Shown here in pieces: positions 1-8,670 of a DNA stretch of 64,000 nt. The notes beneath the pieces are model-generated. The model did no database searches and was not told where the DNA came from. It saw only the letters and a list, made by a program, of their open reading frames with translations. This DNA is from BP-464 sp963825415 (GTDB lineage Bacteria; Actinomycetota; Thermoleophilia; Solirubrobacterales; Solirubrobacteraceae): positions 310,001 to 374,000 of the forward strand of contig CAWGTD010000006.1 in NCBI GenBank assembly GCA_963825415.1, in the 5' to 3' direction. Position 1 is the stretch's first letter. Each line of letters opens with the position of its first letter. The position numbers and the translations under genes were made by a program.

Positions 1-321
1 CGTGAGCGCGTCGACGTGCTCGGTCTCGTTGTCGCGCAGCTCCTTGGCCAGCTTGGCGATGTCGCCGCTCAGCCCCTTCACGTTCTTGATGGCCTGCGTG
101 TAGAAGGCTGCCTCGAGGTACTCGAGCGTCAACGCGAAGTTGACGATCTCGACGTCGCCGCCGCCGCTCTGGGCGAGCGCGCTGCCGACGAACGGGCTCA
201 CCGCGCCGGCGCCGTACACGGCGCCCGCCGCCATCGCCCCCTTGAGGAGGAACGTGCCACGGGTGAGTCCGGTGATCTCGACGGTCGCCAGTTCGGGGAC
301 CGCAAGTTGATCGGTGTTCAT
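1..321 (-). CDS. Exported ferritin-like domain protein (3' part outside window)
   Basis: The gene starts at an ATG at 321 and runs off the left edge, so only about 107 N-terminal residues are seen. The first 50 residues hold a Tat/Sec-like leader (TRGTFLLKGAMAAGAVYGAGA, ending near SALAQ). The start of a four-helix ferritin-like domain follows (VEIVNFALTLEYLEAAFY, then ETEHVDALT), whose Glu and His residues fit metal ligands. AGGAG lies about 10 bases upstream. It is a paralogue of the gene immediately upstream on the same strand, 22 bases away, so the two are probably one operon. The metal and substrate are unknown. The family (Ferritin_2-like) is common and multicopy in Thermoleophilia. Confidence 0.85.
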   Translation of the reverse strand, partial: MNTDQLAVPELATVEITGLTRGTFLLKGAMAAGAVYGAGAVSPFVGSALAQSGGGDVEIVNFALTLEYLEAAFYTQAIKNVKGLSGDIAKLAKELRDNETEHVDALT

Positions 322-343
322 TTGGTTCGTTCTCCTGACGGGT

Positions 344-1075
344 CTAGGAAGTGAGGAATGGCTTGACCTGGGCGAGGACCTGATCCATCGTCATCGGCTT
401 GGCGAACGCGCCATCGGGGATCGATCCCTCGAGCGCGGCGCCGCCCATGAACCCGCGACCGACCAGCGCGTTCAGCGCGGCGGCGTGACGAGCCTCGACG
501 GTGTGGATCGACAGCGCGGCGGCGAGAATCTCCTTGTTCTTGATCCGGCCCGCCTGGCCGAGGTAGGCCGCGGCGCCGAGGTTCTCGACCGTGGCCGCTG
601 TCTCGAGCACCGTCTTCAGGCCACCGTCGAGAACCGACTGGAAGCTCGCCGACGGCTTGGCCGCAGGCGTGCCGCCGAGCTGCTTGACGGCGGCGGTCAG
701 GGCGTCGACGTGCTGCTGTTCGGTCTCGCCGAACTTCTTGGCGATCGCGACGACCTTCGGGTCCTTGACGATCCCGCTGTCGATCACGTCGGCGTAGAAC
801 TGGGCCTCGAGGAACTCGAGCGTCAGCGCGTAGTTGACGATCTCGATGTCGCTCTTGACGCCGGCCGGCGACGACCCGCTGGTGGTGGTCTTCGCGGTGG
901 TGCCAGTGGCGCCGGACGAGGACTTCTTGTCGTTGCCGCACGCCGCCAGCAGCACGCCGAGCGCGGCGGCCGCGCCGCCGCCACCGATGCCGCGCAGGAA
1001 GCGCTTGCGGGAGGTGGGATCGTCGTTGAGTTCCTGCAGGGCGCTTCTGCTGCCGCCCGGTTCGATGTCGCTCAC
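344..1075 (-). CDS. Exported ferritin-like domain lipoprotein
   Basis: 243 aa. The GTG start at 1075 is chosen because AGGAG lies 7 bases upstream; a longer reading to 1123 has no such site. Residues 22-46 combine a twin-arginine-like segment (SRKRFLRG) with a lipobox (VLLAAC, Cys46), suggesting Tat export and lipid anchoring. A Ser/Thr/Gly-rich linker follows, then a ferritin-like bundle with EIVNYALTLEFLEAQFY and GETEQQHVDAL early and IHTVEARHAAAL late, which supply the Glu/His ligand pattern. First gene of a two-gene operon with its paralogue. Divergent from a cupredoxin lipoprotein, so an envelope redox or metal role is plausible but unproven. Confidence 0.88.
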   Translation of the reverse strand: MSDIEPGGSRSALQELNDDPTSRKRFLRGIGGGGAAAALGVLLAACGNDKKSSSGATGTTAKTTTSGSSPAGVKSDIEIVNYALTLEFLEAQFYADVIDSGIVKDPKVVAIAKKFGETEQQHVDALTAAVKQLGGTPAAKPSASFQSVLDGGLKTVLETAATVENLGAAAYLGQAGRIKNKEILAAALSIHTVEARHAAALNALVGRGFMGGAALEGSIPDGAFAKPMTMDQVLAQVKPFLTS

Positions 1076-1194
1076 AACCGTTCTCCTGATTTCGGGTACA
1101 AGGCGCCATTCGTCTCCCGGCAACCCGGCGGATCATGTGCTGGCGCGCAGCCGCTCCTGTGATCCGCGGCGGCGCGTCGCTGCGTAACACGGCC

Positions 1195-1545
1195 ATGCAC
1201 CGCCTTGCACTGCTCGTCCTTGCCCCCGCCGCATTGCTGCTGGGCGCATGCGGATCGTCCGAGGAGAAGAAGTCGCCGGCCGCCTCCGGCACCACCGCGT
1301 CCGCTACGAAGACCGTGACGATCCAGGACTTCCGCTACCGCCCCGCCGAACTGAACGTCTCCGCCGGCACCAAGGTGACCTGGACCAACCGCGACCGAGC
1401 GCCGCACACCGTCACCGGCAAAGGGATCGACCTCGACGACTTGACCTCCGGGCGCAGCGCCTCCTTCACCTTCGACAAGGCCGGGACGTACGCCTACGTG
1501 TGCTCGTTTCACCCCTTCATGAAGGGCCGAGTCGTCGTCGGCTGA
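1195..1545 (+). CDS. Cupredoxin (plastocyanin/azurin-like) lipoprotein
   Basis: 116 aa. A signal peptide with lipobox (LLLGAC, Cys19) is followed by a Ser/Ala/Thr linker and one cupredoxin domain (about 40-116). All type-1 copper ligands are visible: His71 (APHTV), then Cys103, His106 and Met109 in a CxxHxxM loop (YVCSFHPFM). It therefore probably carries a blue copper centre on the outer face of the membrane and shuttles electrons. An upstream ATG at 1135 would add 20 residues ahead of the signal peptide and is rejected. Divergent from the ferritin-like pair; the physiological partner is unknown. Confidence 0.88.
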   Translation: MHRLALLVLAPAALLLGACGSSEEKKSPAASGTTASATKTVTIQDFRYRPAELNVSAGTKVTWTNRDRAPHTVTGKGIDLDDLTSGRSASFTFDKAGTYAYVCSFHPFMKGRVVVG

Positions 1546-1575
1546 GAGCTACGGCGCGGGATACGATCGCGCCCG

Positions 1576-2499
1576 ATGCGCGTCGCCTACGAGAAGGGGC
1601 TGCACGAGCTGGGCGACGGATTGTTCGCCTATCTGCAGCCCGACGGCGGCTGGGGCTGGAGCAACGCCGGGCTGATCGCGGCCGACGGGACCTCGCTGCT
1701 GGTCGACACGCTGTTCGACCTGCGCTGCGCGAGGGAGATGCTCACGGCGATGGGGTCGGTTACCGACCGCCATCCGATCGGCGCCGCGATGAACACCCAC
1801 GGCAACGGCGACCACTGCTTCGGCAACCAGCTGCTGGGAGAGCAGGCGCCGATCTACGCCACCGTCGCCGCGGCCGAGGAGCTGCGCCAGGCCCCGCCCC
1901 AGCTGGTGGCAGCGCTCGCCGAGACCGACGTCGGCAAGGTCTTCTTCGGCGAGTTCGACTTCGACGGGATCGAGCTGCGGCTGCCGTCGGAGACGTTCAC
2001 GGGCACGCTCGAGATCGACGTCGGCGGCCGCGCCGTCAGCTTCGTCGAGCTCGGCCCCGCACACACAGGTGGCGACGCGATCGCCTACGTGCCCGATGCC
2101 GGCGTGGTCTTCACGGGCGACCTGCTGTTCATCGAGGGCACCCCTGTCATGTGGGCCGGCCCGGTGCAGAACTGGCTCGACGCCTGCGATCGCATCCTCG
2201 GCTTCGGCGCGCGGGTGCTGGTGCCGGGGCACGGACCGGTGACCGACGACTCCGGCGTGCGCGACGTCCAGCGCTACCTCGGCTACGTTCGCGACCAGGC
2301 GCGGGCGCGCTTCGACGCCGGGATGAGCGCCGAGGAAGCCGCCGACGACATCGACATCTCCGACTTCGCCGACTGGGGCGACTCCGAGCGCATCGTCGTC
2401 AACGTCGAGACGCTCTACCGCGAGTTCGATCCGGCGCGCGAGGCACCGCCGCCGCCGGTGCTCTTCATCCGCATGGCGGACTGGCGCCGGCGCCACTGA
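1576..2499 (+). CDS. MBL-fold metallo-hydrolase
   Basis: 307 aa. Metallo-beta-lactamase fold with NTHGNGDHCFGN around residue 75 (an HxHxDH variant whose first His is shifted), GPAHTGGDAI, FTGDLLF (ligand Asp) and PGHGP (last ligand His), in the usual family order. This places it with glyoxalase-II/cyclase-type hydrolases; the substrate cannot be read from sequence. There is no Shine-Dalgarno. A TACGAT -10 box (1562-1567) lies 8 bases before the ATG, suggesting a leaderless transcript. Convergent with the thiolase gene; both stop codons sit inside one small hairpin. Confidence 0.85.
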   Translation: MRVAYEKGLHELGDGLFAYLQPDGGWGWSNAGLIAADGTSLLVDTLFDLRCAREMLTAMGSVTDRHPIGAAMNTHGNGDHCFGNQLLGEQAPIYATVAAAEELRQAPPQLVAALAETDVGKVFFGEFDFDGIELRLPSETFTGTLEIDVGGRAVSFVELGPAHTGGDAIAYVPDAGVVFTGDLLFIEGTPVMWAGPVQNWLDACDRILGFGARVLVPGHGPVTDDSGVRDVQRYLGYVRDQARARFDAGMSAEEAADDIDISDFADWGDSERIVVNVETLYREFDPAREAPPPPVLFIRMADWRRRH

Positions 2500-2512
2500 G
2501 CGAATCGCTCAG
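2496..2512. terminator. Small hairpin joining two convergent stop codons
   Basis: CTGAGCG-AAT-CGCTCAG is a perfect 7-bp inverted repeat that includes the TGA of the MBL gene and, on the other strand, the TGA of the thiolase gene. There is no T-tract, so termination is only a possibility. Confidence 0.35.
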
Positions 2513-3684
2513 CGGTGCAGCACGACCGCGAGGCCCTGCCCCACGCCGATGCAGATCGCAGCCACGCCCCAGCCGCCGCCGCGGCGCGCGAGCTCGTGGG
2601 CCAGGCCGCCGAGGATCCGCACCCCGGAGGCGCCCAGCGGGTGCCCGACGGCGATCGCGCCGCCGTTGGGGTTGACCTTCTCCGGGTCGAGGCCATCCCA
2701 CTGCGACATGTCGGCCAGGCACTGCGACGCGAAGGCCTCGTTGAGCTCGACGACATCGACGTCTTCCCAGGTGATTCCGGCACGGCGCAGCGCGATGTTC
2801 GCCGCCTCGACCGGCGCGATGCCGAACACGTCGGGGTCGACCCCCCACGCCCCGCGCGAGACGACACGCGCCAGCGGCTCGCGGCCGATCGCCGCCGCCC
2901 CCTTCTCGTCGGCCATCAGCATCGCGCCCGCGCCGTCGGTGAGCGGCGAGGCGTTGCCCGCGGTCACCGTGCCGCCCTCGACGAACGATGGCTTGAGCTT
3001 GGCCAGCTTCTCCAGCGTCGTGTCCCGGCGGATGCCCTCGTCGCGCTCCAGATCGTTGTCGGGCACGCCGACCACCCAGTCGTAGAAGCCCTCGTCCCAC
3101 GCGCGCGCGGCGTTCTGGTGGCTGCGCAGCGCGAATGCGTCCTGCGCCTCGCGGCTGATCGAGTACATGCCGGCCAGCTTCTCGGCGCTCTGCCCCAGCG
3201 AGATCGTCCACTGCTCGGGCATCCGCGGGTTGACCATCCGCCAGCCCAGCGTCGTCGAGTGCAGCGTCTCGTGGCCGCGCGGGAGCCCCCGCTCGGGCTT
3301 GAGCAGCACCCACGGCGCGCGCGACATCGACTCCACGCCGCCCACCACGGTGATCGAGGCGTCACCGCACTCGATCGTCCGGCTGGCCTGGATCGCCGCC
3401 TCCAGGCTCGAACCACACAAGCGGTTGACGGTCGCCGCCGGGATCTGGGTCGGCAGGCCGGCGAGCAGCACCGCCATGCGCCCGACGTTGCGGTTGTCCT
3501 CCCCCGCGCCGTTGGCGTCGCCCCACAGGACGTCCTCGATCAGGGCCGGGTCGAGGTCCGGCGAGCGGTCGAGCAGCGCACGCATCGCGTGTCCGGCGAG
3601 GTCGTCCGGCCGAACCCCGGCCAGCGCGCCGCCATAGCGACCGAACGGCGTGCGGACGGCGTCGAGAACGTAGGCGTCGCTCAT
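2509..3684 (-). CDS. Acetyl-CoA C-acyltransferase (thiolase)
   Basis: 391 aa, the normal length for a type II thiolase. The nucleophilic Cys90 sits in VNRLCGSSLEA, the His-containing NPNGGAIAVGHPLGASG motif is near residue 350, and CIGVGQG holds the second Cys. It catalyses thiolytic cleavage of 3-ketoacyl-CoA in beta-oxidation, or of 3-oxoadipyl-CoA in aromatic degradation; the sequence alone does not separate fadA from pcaF types. No ribosome binding site. A TAGGTT box (3691-3696, minus strand) lies 6 bases before the ATG, consistent with a leaderless start. It lies downstream of the DUF6351 gene on the same strand. Confidence 0.92.
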   Translation of the reverse strand: MSDAYVLDAVRTPFGRYGGALAGVRPDDLAGHAMRALLDRSPDLDPALIEDVLWGDANGAGEDNRNVGRMAVLLAGLPTQIPAATVNRLCGSSLEAAIQASRTIECGDASITVVGGVESMSRAPWVLLKPERGLPRGHETLHSTTLGWRMVNPRMPEQWTISLGQSAEKLAGMYSISREAQDAFALRSHQNAARAWDEGFYDWVVGVPDNDLERDEGIRRDTTLEKLAKLKPSFVEGGTVTAGNASPLTDGAGAMLMADEKGAAAIGREPLARVVSRGAWGVDPDVFGIAPVEAANIALRRAGITWEDVDVVELNEAFASQCLADMSQWDGLDPEKVNPNGGAIAVGHPLGASGVRILGGLAHELARRGGGWGVAAICIGVGQGLAVVLHR

Positions 3685-3693
3685 CCGCCCAAC

Positions 3694-5982
3694 CTACATA
3701 CGGTCCGCGCCCTTCTTCTTCAGCGGGACAGCGACCTGCGGCGCCGACGCCCCACTGGGCTTGGCGGCGAGCCAGCCCGAGAACGCCTCGCTGGTCCAAG
3801 CGCTACCCGATCCCGAGGGAGCCGGGCCGAGCGGCCGGCCGCCGTAGACGACGTCGTCGCCCGCGGCGTCGGACTGGTAGGTCTGCCACGGGATCGCGCC
3901 CTGCTGATCGACCCCGGGCTTGGACCAGTCACAGACTCCGGTCGGGAACGCCGCCTGCAGCTGCGCCCATTGGCCCGGCGTGAACACGACGGGGTAGTAG
4001 TCGCTCTGCCGCAGCGGCTTGAGCGAGCACTTGTTGGTGTCCGTGGCCACGCTCTCGCCGGCGACCGTGCGCGGCGTGCCGAAGCGCGTCTGCAGCGTTT
4101 CGTTCTCGCAGACCTTGCCGAGCCCGGGGACGTCTACCTGCTCGACGCCCGGGAGGTCCGAGCACTTGTCCTGGAGGTCGGCCGGACGATCGGCCGCGAC
4201 CTTCTCGGCCAGCGACTTGTCGCTGTCGTCGGCCTCGACCGCGGTCAGCCAGCGATCCATCGCCTGGATCGCGTCGTCGCCGTAACCGCCCGTGAGCGGA
4301 GTGGTGCCGAACCAGATCACGTGGTTGCGCGGGAAGTGCCCCTGCTCACGCTCCATCCGCGCCCGGATCGCCCACGTCCGGTAGGCGTCGTGGAACGCGC
4401 CGGGATCGGGCCCGCGGAGGTCGATCACCGCCGTCGAATCGAGGTTGTTGGTCGAGTTGACCGCACCGCTCAGGTAGGCGTGGCGCAACGTCGGCTCGGT
4501 GGCCGCGAAGCGCTCGGCCTGGGGCTTGGCATCGATCGTCAAGCCGCCGATCTTCGCGTTGAGGTCGACGAACTGCGCGGGGGTGATGCGGCCCCTCTCG
4601 AGCGCCTGGAGGCCGTACTGCACGCCGACGTTGTCGAGCGGCAGGCCGGCGAAACCACGCCCGAGCTGCTGCTCGACCGGGCTCCATGCGCTCTCGGGCC
4701 GCGGCCCGAAGACGTTGATCATGTAGTCGGCCAGCGCACAGCGGACGCCGTCGGGCTTGGTGTCGGGCCGGTAGGCCTGGTCGGCCGCGACGCCTGCGCA
4801 GCTGTCGTCAGGGGTACCGAGGTCCTGCCAGTAGACCGTGTCGAACACGATCGCGTTGTCGTGGTTGGGATGCCCCTCGACCGCCGCCATGCTCGCCGGA
4901 TCCCAGACCACCCCTGGCGCCCACTTCGTCGGGCTCTCCAGGTAGCCGCGGTCGAGGTGGTAGTCGACCAGCTGCTGTCCGGTCGACCAGGAGTCGGGGA
5001 AGCTGCAGGCCGGCAGGATGCCCTGGTAGACGCCCGGATAGGCGTTGGCCACCTGCTGCTGGGTGAGCGAGCCGCCCGAGCAGCCGGTGCCGATCGTGAA
5101 GCGGATCGCGCCGTACTGCTCGACCAGCCGTTCCTTGGCCATGATCATCGACTCGGCCTGGGTGATGATGTTGCAGTTGTGCCCGGCGTTGTTCAGGGCC
5201 GTCGACATCACGGCCATCCCGCGAGACAGCGCCGCTTCGTTGACCACGCCGGGCGCGGAGCCCGACTGGCGCTCGATGCCGCAGCTGGCGCCGTGGGTGA
5301 TCAGCAGCTTGTGGTTCCAGCCGTCCTGCGGCGCCCAGGGCTCAAACGGCTTCGACGGGTCGTCCAGGATCGCGATCTGGTACTGGTCGCGATCCTGATA
5401 GCCGGTCTCGATGCGGACGATGAAGGGGACCGTCTTGCCCTGGTCGGTCGTGGTGGTTGCCACGTCGGAGGGCGGGTTGGCGGGGTCATACGCCTGCAGA
5501 CCGGATCCGCCGGTCGACTTGTACTGATAGGCGTAAGTGGCCGGCTGGTTGCACTGTGCATCGACCGCCGCGGCGTTCTGGCACACCCACGGCTGGACCT
5601 GCGGGCCGGAGAAGACGGGCCCACCGTTGGCGTGATTGACGATCGTCGCCTTCGCGGAGGCCGTGCGAGGAGCCGAGACCTTGAGCAGGTTGGTGCCCAC
5701 GTCCAGGCCCGTGACGAGCCCCTCGAAGCGGCCGTTGGGGCGCATGGCGAATGCGTTGGTCACGTCCTTGCCGTCGTCGGTCACCTTGACCTTCGCGGGA
5801 TCCACCCCGGCCGGAAGATCGACGGCCACCAGCGCGTCGCCGGCGGAGATGAGATCCGCGCGGTTGGACAAGACATCGATCTTCAAGGCGCCGGCCGCCT
5901 GCACGGTGGCGGGAGCGAGCCCGCACACGGCGAGCGACCCCGCCACCAGCATCGCCGCTCTGCGGTTCTGCGACTTCGTCAT
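3694..5982 (-). CDS. Secreted DUF6351 family protein
   Basis: 762 aa from the ATG at 5982; GGGGGAG and AGGA lie upstream, and the longer start at 6030 would put 16 residues before the signal peptide. The signal peptide is about 1-30 (RRAAMLVAGSLAVCGLAP, ending ATVQA). The body has GTGCSGGSLTQQQ near residue 330, a nucleophile-elbow-like GxCxGGS resembling alpha/beta hydrolases and tannase/feruloyl-esterase relatives. I recognise the overall pattern (MRPNGRFEGLVTGL, then ITHGASCG) as DUF6351, a large exported family of unknown substrate. Many cysteines suggest disulfides. An extracellular hydrolase is inferred, not shown. Confidence 0.82.
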   Translation of the reverse strand: MTKSQNRRAAMLVAGSLAVCGLAPATVQAAGALKIDVLSNRADLISAGDALVAVDLPAGVDPAKVKVTDDGKDVTNAFAMRPNGRFEGLVTGLDVGTNLLKVSAPRTASAKATIVNHANGGPVFSGPQVQPWVCQNAAAVDAQCNQPATYAYQYKSTGGSGLQAYDPANPPSDVATTTTDQGKTVPFIVRIETGYQDRDQYQIAILDDPSKPFEPWAPQDGWNHKLLITHGASCGIERQSGSAPGVVNEAALSRGMAVMSTALNNAGHNCNIITQAESMIMAKERLVEQYGAIRFTIGTGCSGGSLTQQQVANAYPGVYQGILPACSFPDSWSTGQQLVDYHLDRGYLESPTKWAPGVVWDPASMAAVEGHPNHDNAIVFDTVYWQDLGTPDDSCAGVAADQAYRPDTKPDGVRCALADYMINVFGPRPESAWSPVEQQLGRGFAGLPLDNVGVQYGLQALERGRITPAQFVDLNAKIGGLTIDAKPQAERFAATEPTLRHAYLSGAVNSTNNLDSTAVIDLRGPDPGAFHDAYRTWAIRARMEREQGHFPRNHVIWFGTTPLTGGYGDDAIQAMDRWLTAVEADDSDKSLAEKVAADRPADLQDKCSDLPGVEQVDVPGLGKVCENETLQTRFGTPRTVAGESVATDTNKCSLKPLRQSDYYPVVFTPGQWAQLQAAFPTGVCDWSKPGVDQQGAIPWQTYQSDAAGDDVVYGGRPLGPAPSGSGSAWTSEAFSGWLAAKPSGASAPQVAVPLKKKGADRM

Positions 5983-6116
5983 CGTCCTGCTCCCCCTGTC
6001 GTTGTGGCCCGTCCGCGGTGCCTTCCGCAACCCTCCACAACGTTTTCCGCGCCATTTACTTGCCGCATCGCCCGAAGTAGCTGAATCCCAGGGCGAATCG
6101 GCCGATTACCCGGGAG

Positions 6117-7562
6117 GTGATCACCACCTGGGCCCAGCGACTCATCGTTGCCGTGCTGCTGTGCGCGACGGCTGGCGCGGCCGTGGCCGTCCACATGACG
6201 ACCAGGCGCGGCCTGGAGAATCGCCGGGCCGACCGCCTGGAGACCGTGCAGAATCGCCTGGCCGAGTCCCTGCGCCGGCGGGCGTTCTACCTCGAGGACG
6301 TGGCCGACATGGTCGGCGTGCACGACCACGGCGACGCCTCCGAGTTCTCGCGCTACGCGCACGTGCGCGGCCGCTACGAGCCCTCGATCGTCTCGGTCCA
6401 GTGGGTGCGCCGCTCGCCGAGCGGCAAGCTCGAGCCTCCAAGGTCCGCCGGCCGTTCGCCGATGCTCGTCGCTCCCAGCAATCGCGGCAACGCAAGGATC
6501 GCCCGGGTCGCCAGCGCGCCCGCCGCCAACCAGGTGCTCCAGCGCGCCGCGTTCCAGAAGCAGGTCAGCGTCTCGGCACCGATCCTGCTCGCCAACGGAC
6601 ACCACGGGTTCTACCTGGCGGTCCCCGTCGAGGCGCGCAGCTTTGCGGGGCTGCTCTCGCGCGTGGAGTCCCAGAGCGCGATCGTGGGCGTCGTCGACGC
6701 TCAGACGCTCGTCGCCAACGAGCTCGGCCTGGATTCCCCCGCCGTCCGCGTGCACGACCGCTTCAGGTCGGTCGCCACGGTCGGGACGGCCCTGGACCAC
6801 CCGGTGGAGACCACCTTGCGCGCCGCCGGCCGCACGTGGACCGTCACGGTCGCGGGCGGATCGCTCACCACCCTCGAGAAGACCCTGTCGTGGCTGATCC
6901 TCGTGCTCGGCACAGGCCTCGCCGCCGCGGTCGCCATCGTCCTGCGCACCTCCGGCAAGCGCCGTGACGCGGCCCTGCGCCTCGCCGAGGAGCGGCTCGC
7001 CCGGGTCCGGCGCGTCAACCTCGATCTCGAGCAGGCTCGCGAGGATGCCGACCACCGCTCACGGATCGATCCGCTGACCGGGATCTACAACCGCAGGCAC
7101 TTCACCGAGGTCCTCACCAAGGAGTTCAGGCACGCCGACGGCGTCGCCTCCGCGGTGCTGCTGCTCGACCTCGACCACTTCAAGAAGGTCAACGACGAGC
7201 ACGGGCACCTCACCGGCGACGCGGTGCTGCGGGCCGTCGCCTCGCGCCTGACCTCGATCATGCGCGACACCGACTGCCTGGCACGCTGGGGCGGCGAGGA
7301 GTTCGCGATCCTCGCCCCCGGTATGGACCGGTGCGGCATGGTCACGCTCGCCGAGCGCGCCCGCCGTGCCCTCGGCAACTCGCCGATCGTCATCGGCGAC
7401 GTGACCCTGGAGCTGAGGCTCTCGGTCGGCGCCGCGCTGACCAACCCGAACATGGGCACGCCCGACGAGATCGTCGACGCCGCCGACCAGGCCCTCTACG
7501 AGGCCAAGCACGCCGGGCGTGATTGTGTTCGCGTCTACGAGCACGACGCCACTCCCGCCTGA
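6117..7562 (+). CDS. Membrane diguanylate cyclase with CHASE-like sensor and GGDEF domain
   Basis: About 481 aa. A transmembrane helix at about 8-26, an extracytoplasmic CHASE-like sensor at about 30-250, a second helix at 257-277, a short coiled linker, then a GGDEF domain at 315-475. The catalytic motif is GGEEF (392-396), and an RxxD product-inhibition site (RDTD, 383-386) lies exactly five residues before it, so active c-di-GMP synthesis with feedback control is likely. The start is uncertain. The GTG at 6117 lies inside GGGAGGTGATCACC, which itself looks like a near-perfect anti-16S sequence, and no better in-frame start follows. Confidence 0.88.
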   Translation: MITTWAQRLIVAVLLCATAGAAVAVHMTTRRGLENRRADRLETVQNRLAESLRRRAFYLEDVADMVGVHDHGDASEFSRYAHVRGRYEPSIVSVQWVRRSPSGKLEPPRSAGRSPMLVAPSNRGNARIARVASAPAANQVLQRAAFQKQVSVSAPILLANGHHGFYLAVPVEARSFAGLLSRVESQSAIVGVVDAQTLVANELGLDSPAVRVHDRFRSVATVGTALDHPVETTLRAAGRTWTVTVAGGSLTTLEKTLSWLILVLGTGLAAAVAIVLRTSGKRRDAALRLAEERLARVRRVNLDLEQAREDADHRSRIDPLTGIYNRRHFTEVLTKEFRHADGVASAVLLLDLDHFKKVNDEHGHLTGDAVLRAVASRLTSIMRDTDCLARWGGEEFAILAPGMDRCGMVTLAERARRALGNSPIVIGDVTLELRLSVGAALTNPNMGTPDEIVDAADQALYEAKHAGRDCVRVYEHDATPA

Positions 7563-7593
7563 CACCGGCGACGCGGCCGAGCTGCCGGGTGTC
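7561..7593 (+). terminator. Hairpin after diguanylate cyclase gene
   Basis: GACACCGGC at 7561-7569 pairs with GCCGGGTGTC at 7584-7593 (one bulged G) directly after the stop codon. No T-run follows. It may act as a weak or factor-dependent terminator just ahead of the desaturase promoter. Confidence 0.3.
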
Positions 7594-7617
7594 GGTCCGG
7601 CCCGATACTGTGGCCGC

Positions 7618-8670
7618 ATGGCCTCGGGTGTGTCCCTCGCGGACCAGGCCACACGGTCCGCATTGGCGCCCCTCGCGCAGCCGCGCATCGGGCGCAGCCT
7701 GTTGGACCTCGCCACCTCGGTGGTGCCCTACATCGCGCTGCAGGTGCTGGCGTACTACGCGCTGCAGGTCTCGGTGCTGTTGGCGCTGGCTGTGGCGATC
7801 CCGGCCGGCGGCTTTCTGCTGCGCACCTACATCATGTTCCACGACTGCGCGCACGGCTCGTTCCTGCGAGCCAAGTGGGCGAACGTCTGGCTGGGTCGCG
7901 TCCTGGGCCTGATGGTCTTCACGCCCTACCAGAGCTGGCGTCACAGCCACGCCGTCCACCACGCGACCGCCGGTGACCTCGATCGCCGCGGCACCGGCGA
8001 CGTCCCCACGCTCACCGTCGCCGAGTATCAGGCGCGTTCGCGAATGAGCCGCCTGGGCTATTGGCTCTTCCGGCACCCCATGGTGATGTTCGGGATCGGG
8101 CCGGCGTGGGCGCTCATCGTCCAGCCGCGGCTCGTCTCGCGCTCGGCTCGGCCTCGCATGAAGCGCAGCGTGATCGGCACCAACCTGGTGCTCGCGATGC
8201 TGGTCGGCGGCGCCTGCTGGCTGATCGGCTGGCAGGACTATCTGCTGATCCAACTTCCGGCCGCGCTGCTCGCCGGCACCTGCGGCGTCTGGCTGTTCTA
8301 CGTCCAGCACCAGTTCGAGGACACCTACTGGCAGAGCGAGGAGCAGTGGAGCTACACGGACGCCGCGTTGCGTGGCAGCTCGTACCTGCGCCTGCCGAAG
8401 GTGCTGCAGTTCTTCACCGGGAACATCGGCCTGCACCACGTCCACCACCTGAGCACGCGGGTGCCGAACTACAACCTCCAGCGCGCGCACGACGAGCTGC
8501 ACTGCTTCCAGTCCGTGCCGACGCTGACGCTCTGGGACGGCCTGCGCGCGGTGCGCCTCAAGCTCTGGGACGAGGAGAGCGGTCGCCTGGTGACGTTCGC
8601 CGAGGCCCGCGCGTTCGCAGCCCGCCGTCGATGGCAGACAAGCGCGATCTCGACTTCACCTACTCGCTGA
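7618..8670 (+). CDS. Fatty acid desaturase (membrane di-iron)
   Basis: 350 aa. The three histidine boxes of acyl-lipid desaturases are present: HDCAHGS near residue 78, HSHAVHHA near 110 and GLHHVHH near 271, separated by hydrophobic pairs of helices (LATSVVPYIALQVLAYYAL, LVLAMLVGGACWLIGW). It should insert a double bond into membrane acyl chains using O2. The ATG at 7618 is preferred over an upstream in-frame start because a TACTGT -10 box (7606-7611) lies 6 bases ahead, a leaderless arrangement. It overlaps the following methyltransferase gene by 40 bases, implying translational coupling. Confidence 0.92.
   Translation: MASGVSLADQATRSALAPLAQPRIGRSLLDLATSVVPYIALQVLAYYALQVSVLLALAVAIPAGGFLLRTYIMFHDCAHGSFLRAKWANVWLGRVLGLMVFTPYQSWRHSHAVHHATAGDLDRRGTGDVPTLTVAEYQARSRMSRLGYWLFRHPMVMFGIGPAWALIVQPRLVSRSARPRMKRSVIGTNLVLAMLVGGACWLIGWQDYLLIQLPAALLAGTCGVWLFYVQHQFEDTYWQSEEQWSYTDAALRGSSYLRLPKVLQFFTGNIGLHHVHHLSTRVPNYNLQRAHDELHCFQSVPTLTLWDGLRAVRLKLWDEESGRLVTFAEARAFAARRRWQTSAISTSPTR

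Noticed and set aside
318..1295. 325-residue minus-strand frame at the left end
   Set aside because: Overlaps the ferritin-like lipoprotein in another frame; no domain content.
2515..6084. 1189-residue plus-strand reading frame
   Set aside because: Antisense to thiolase and the DUF6351 gene; Arg/Ala/Gly/Val-rich translation without domains, typical of GC-rich shadow frames.
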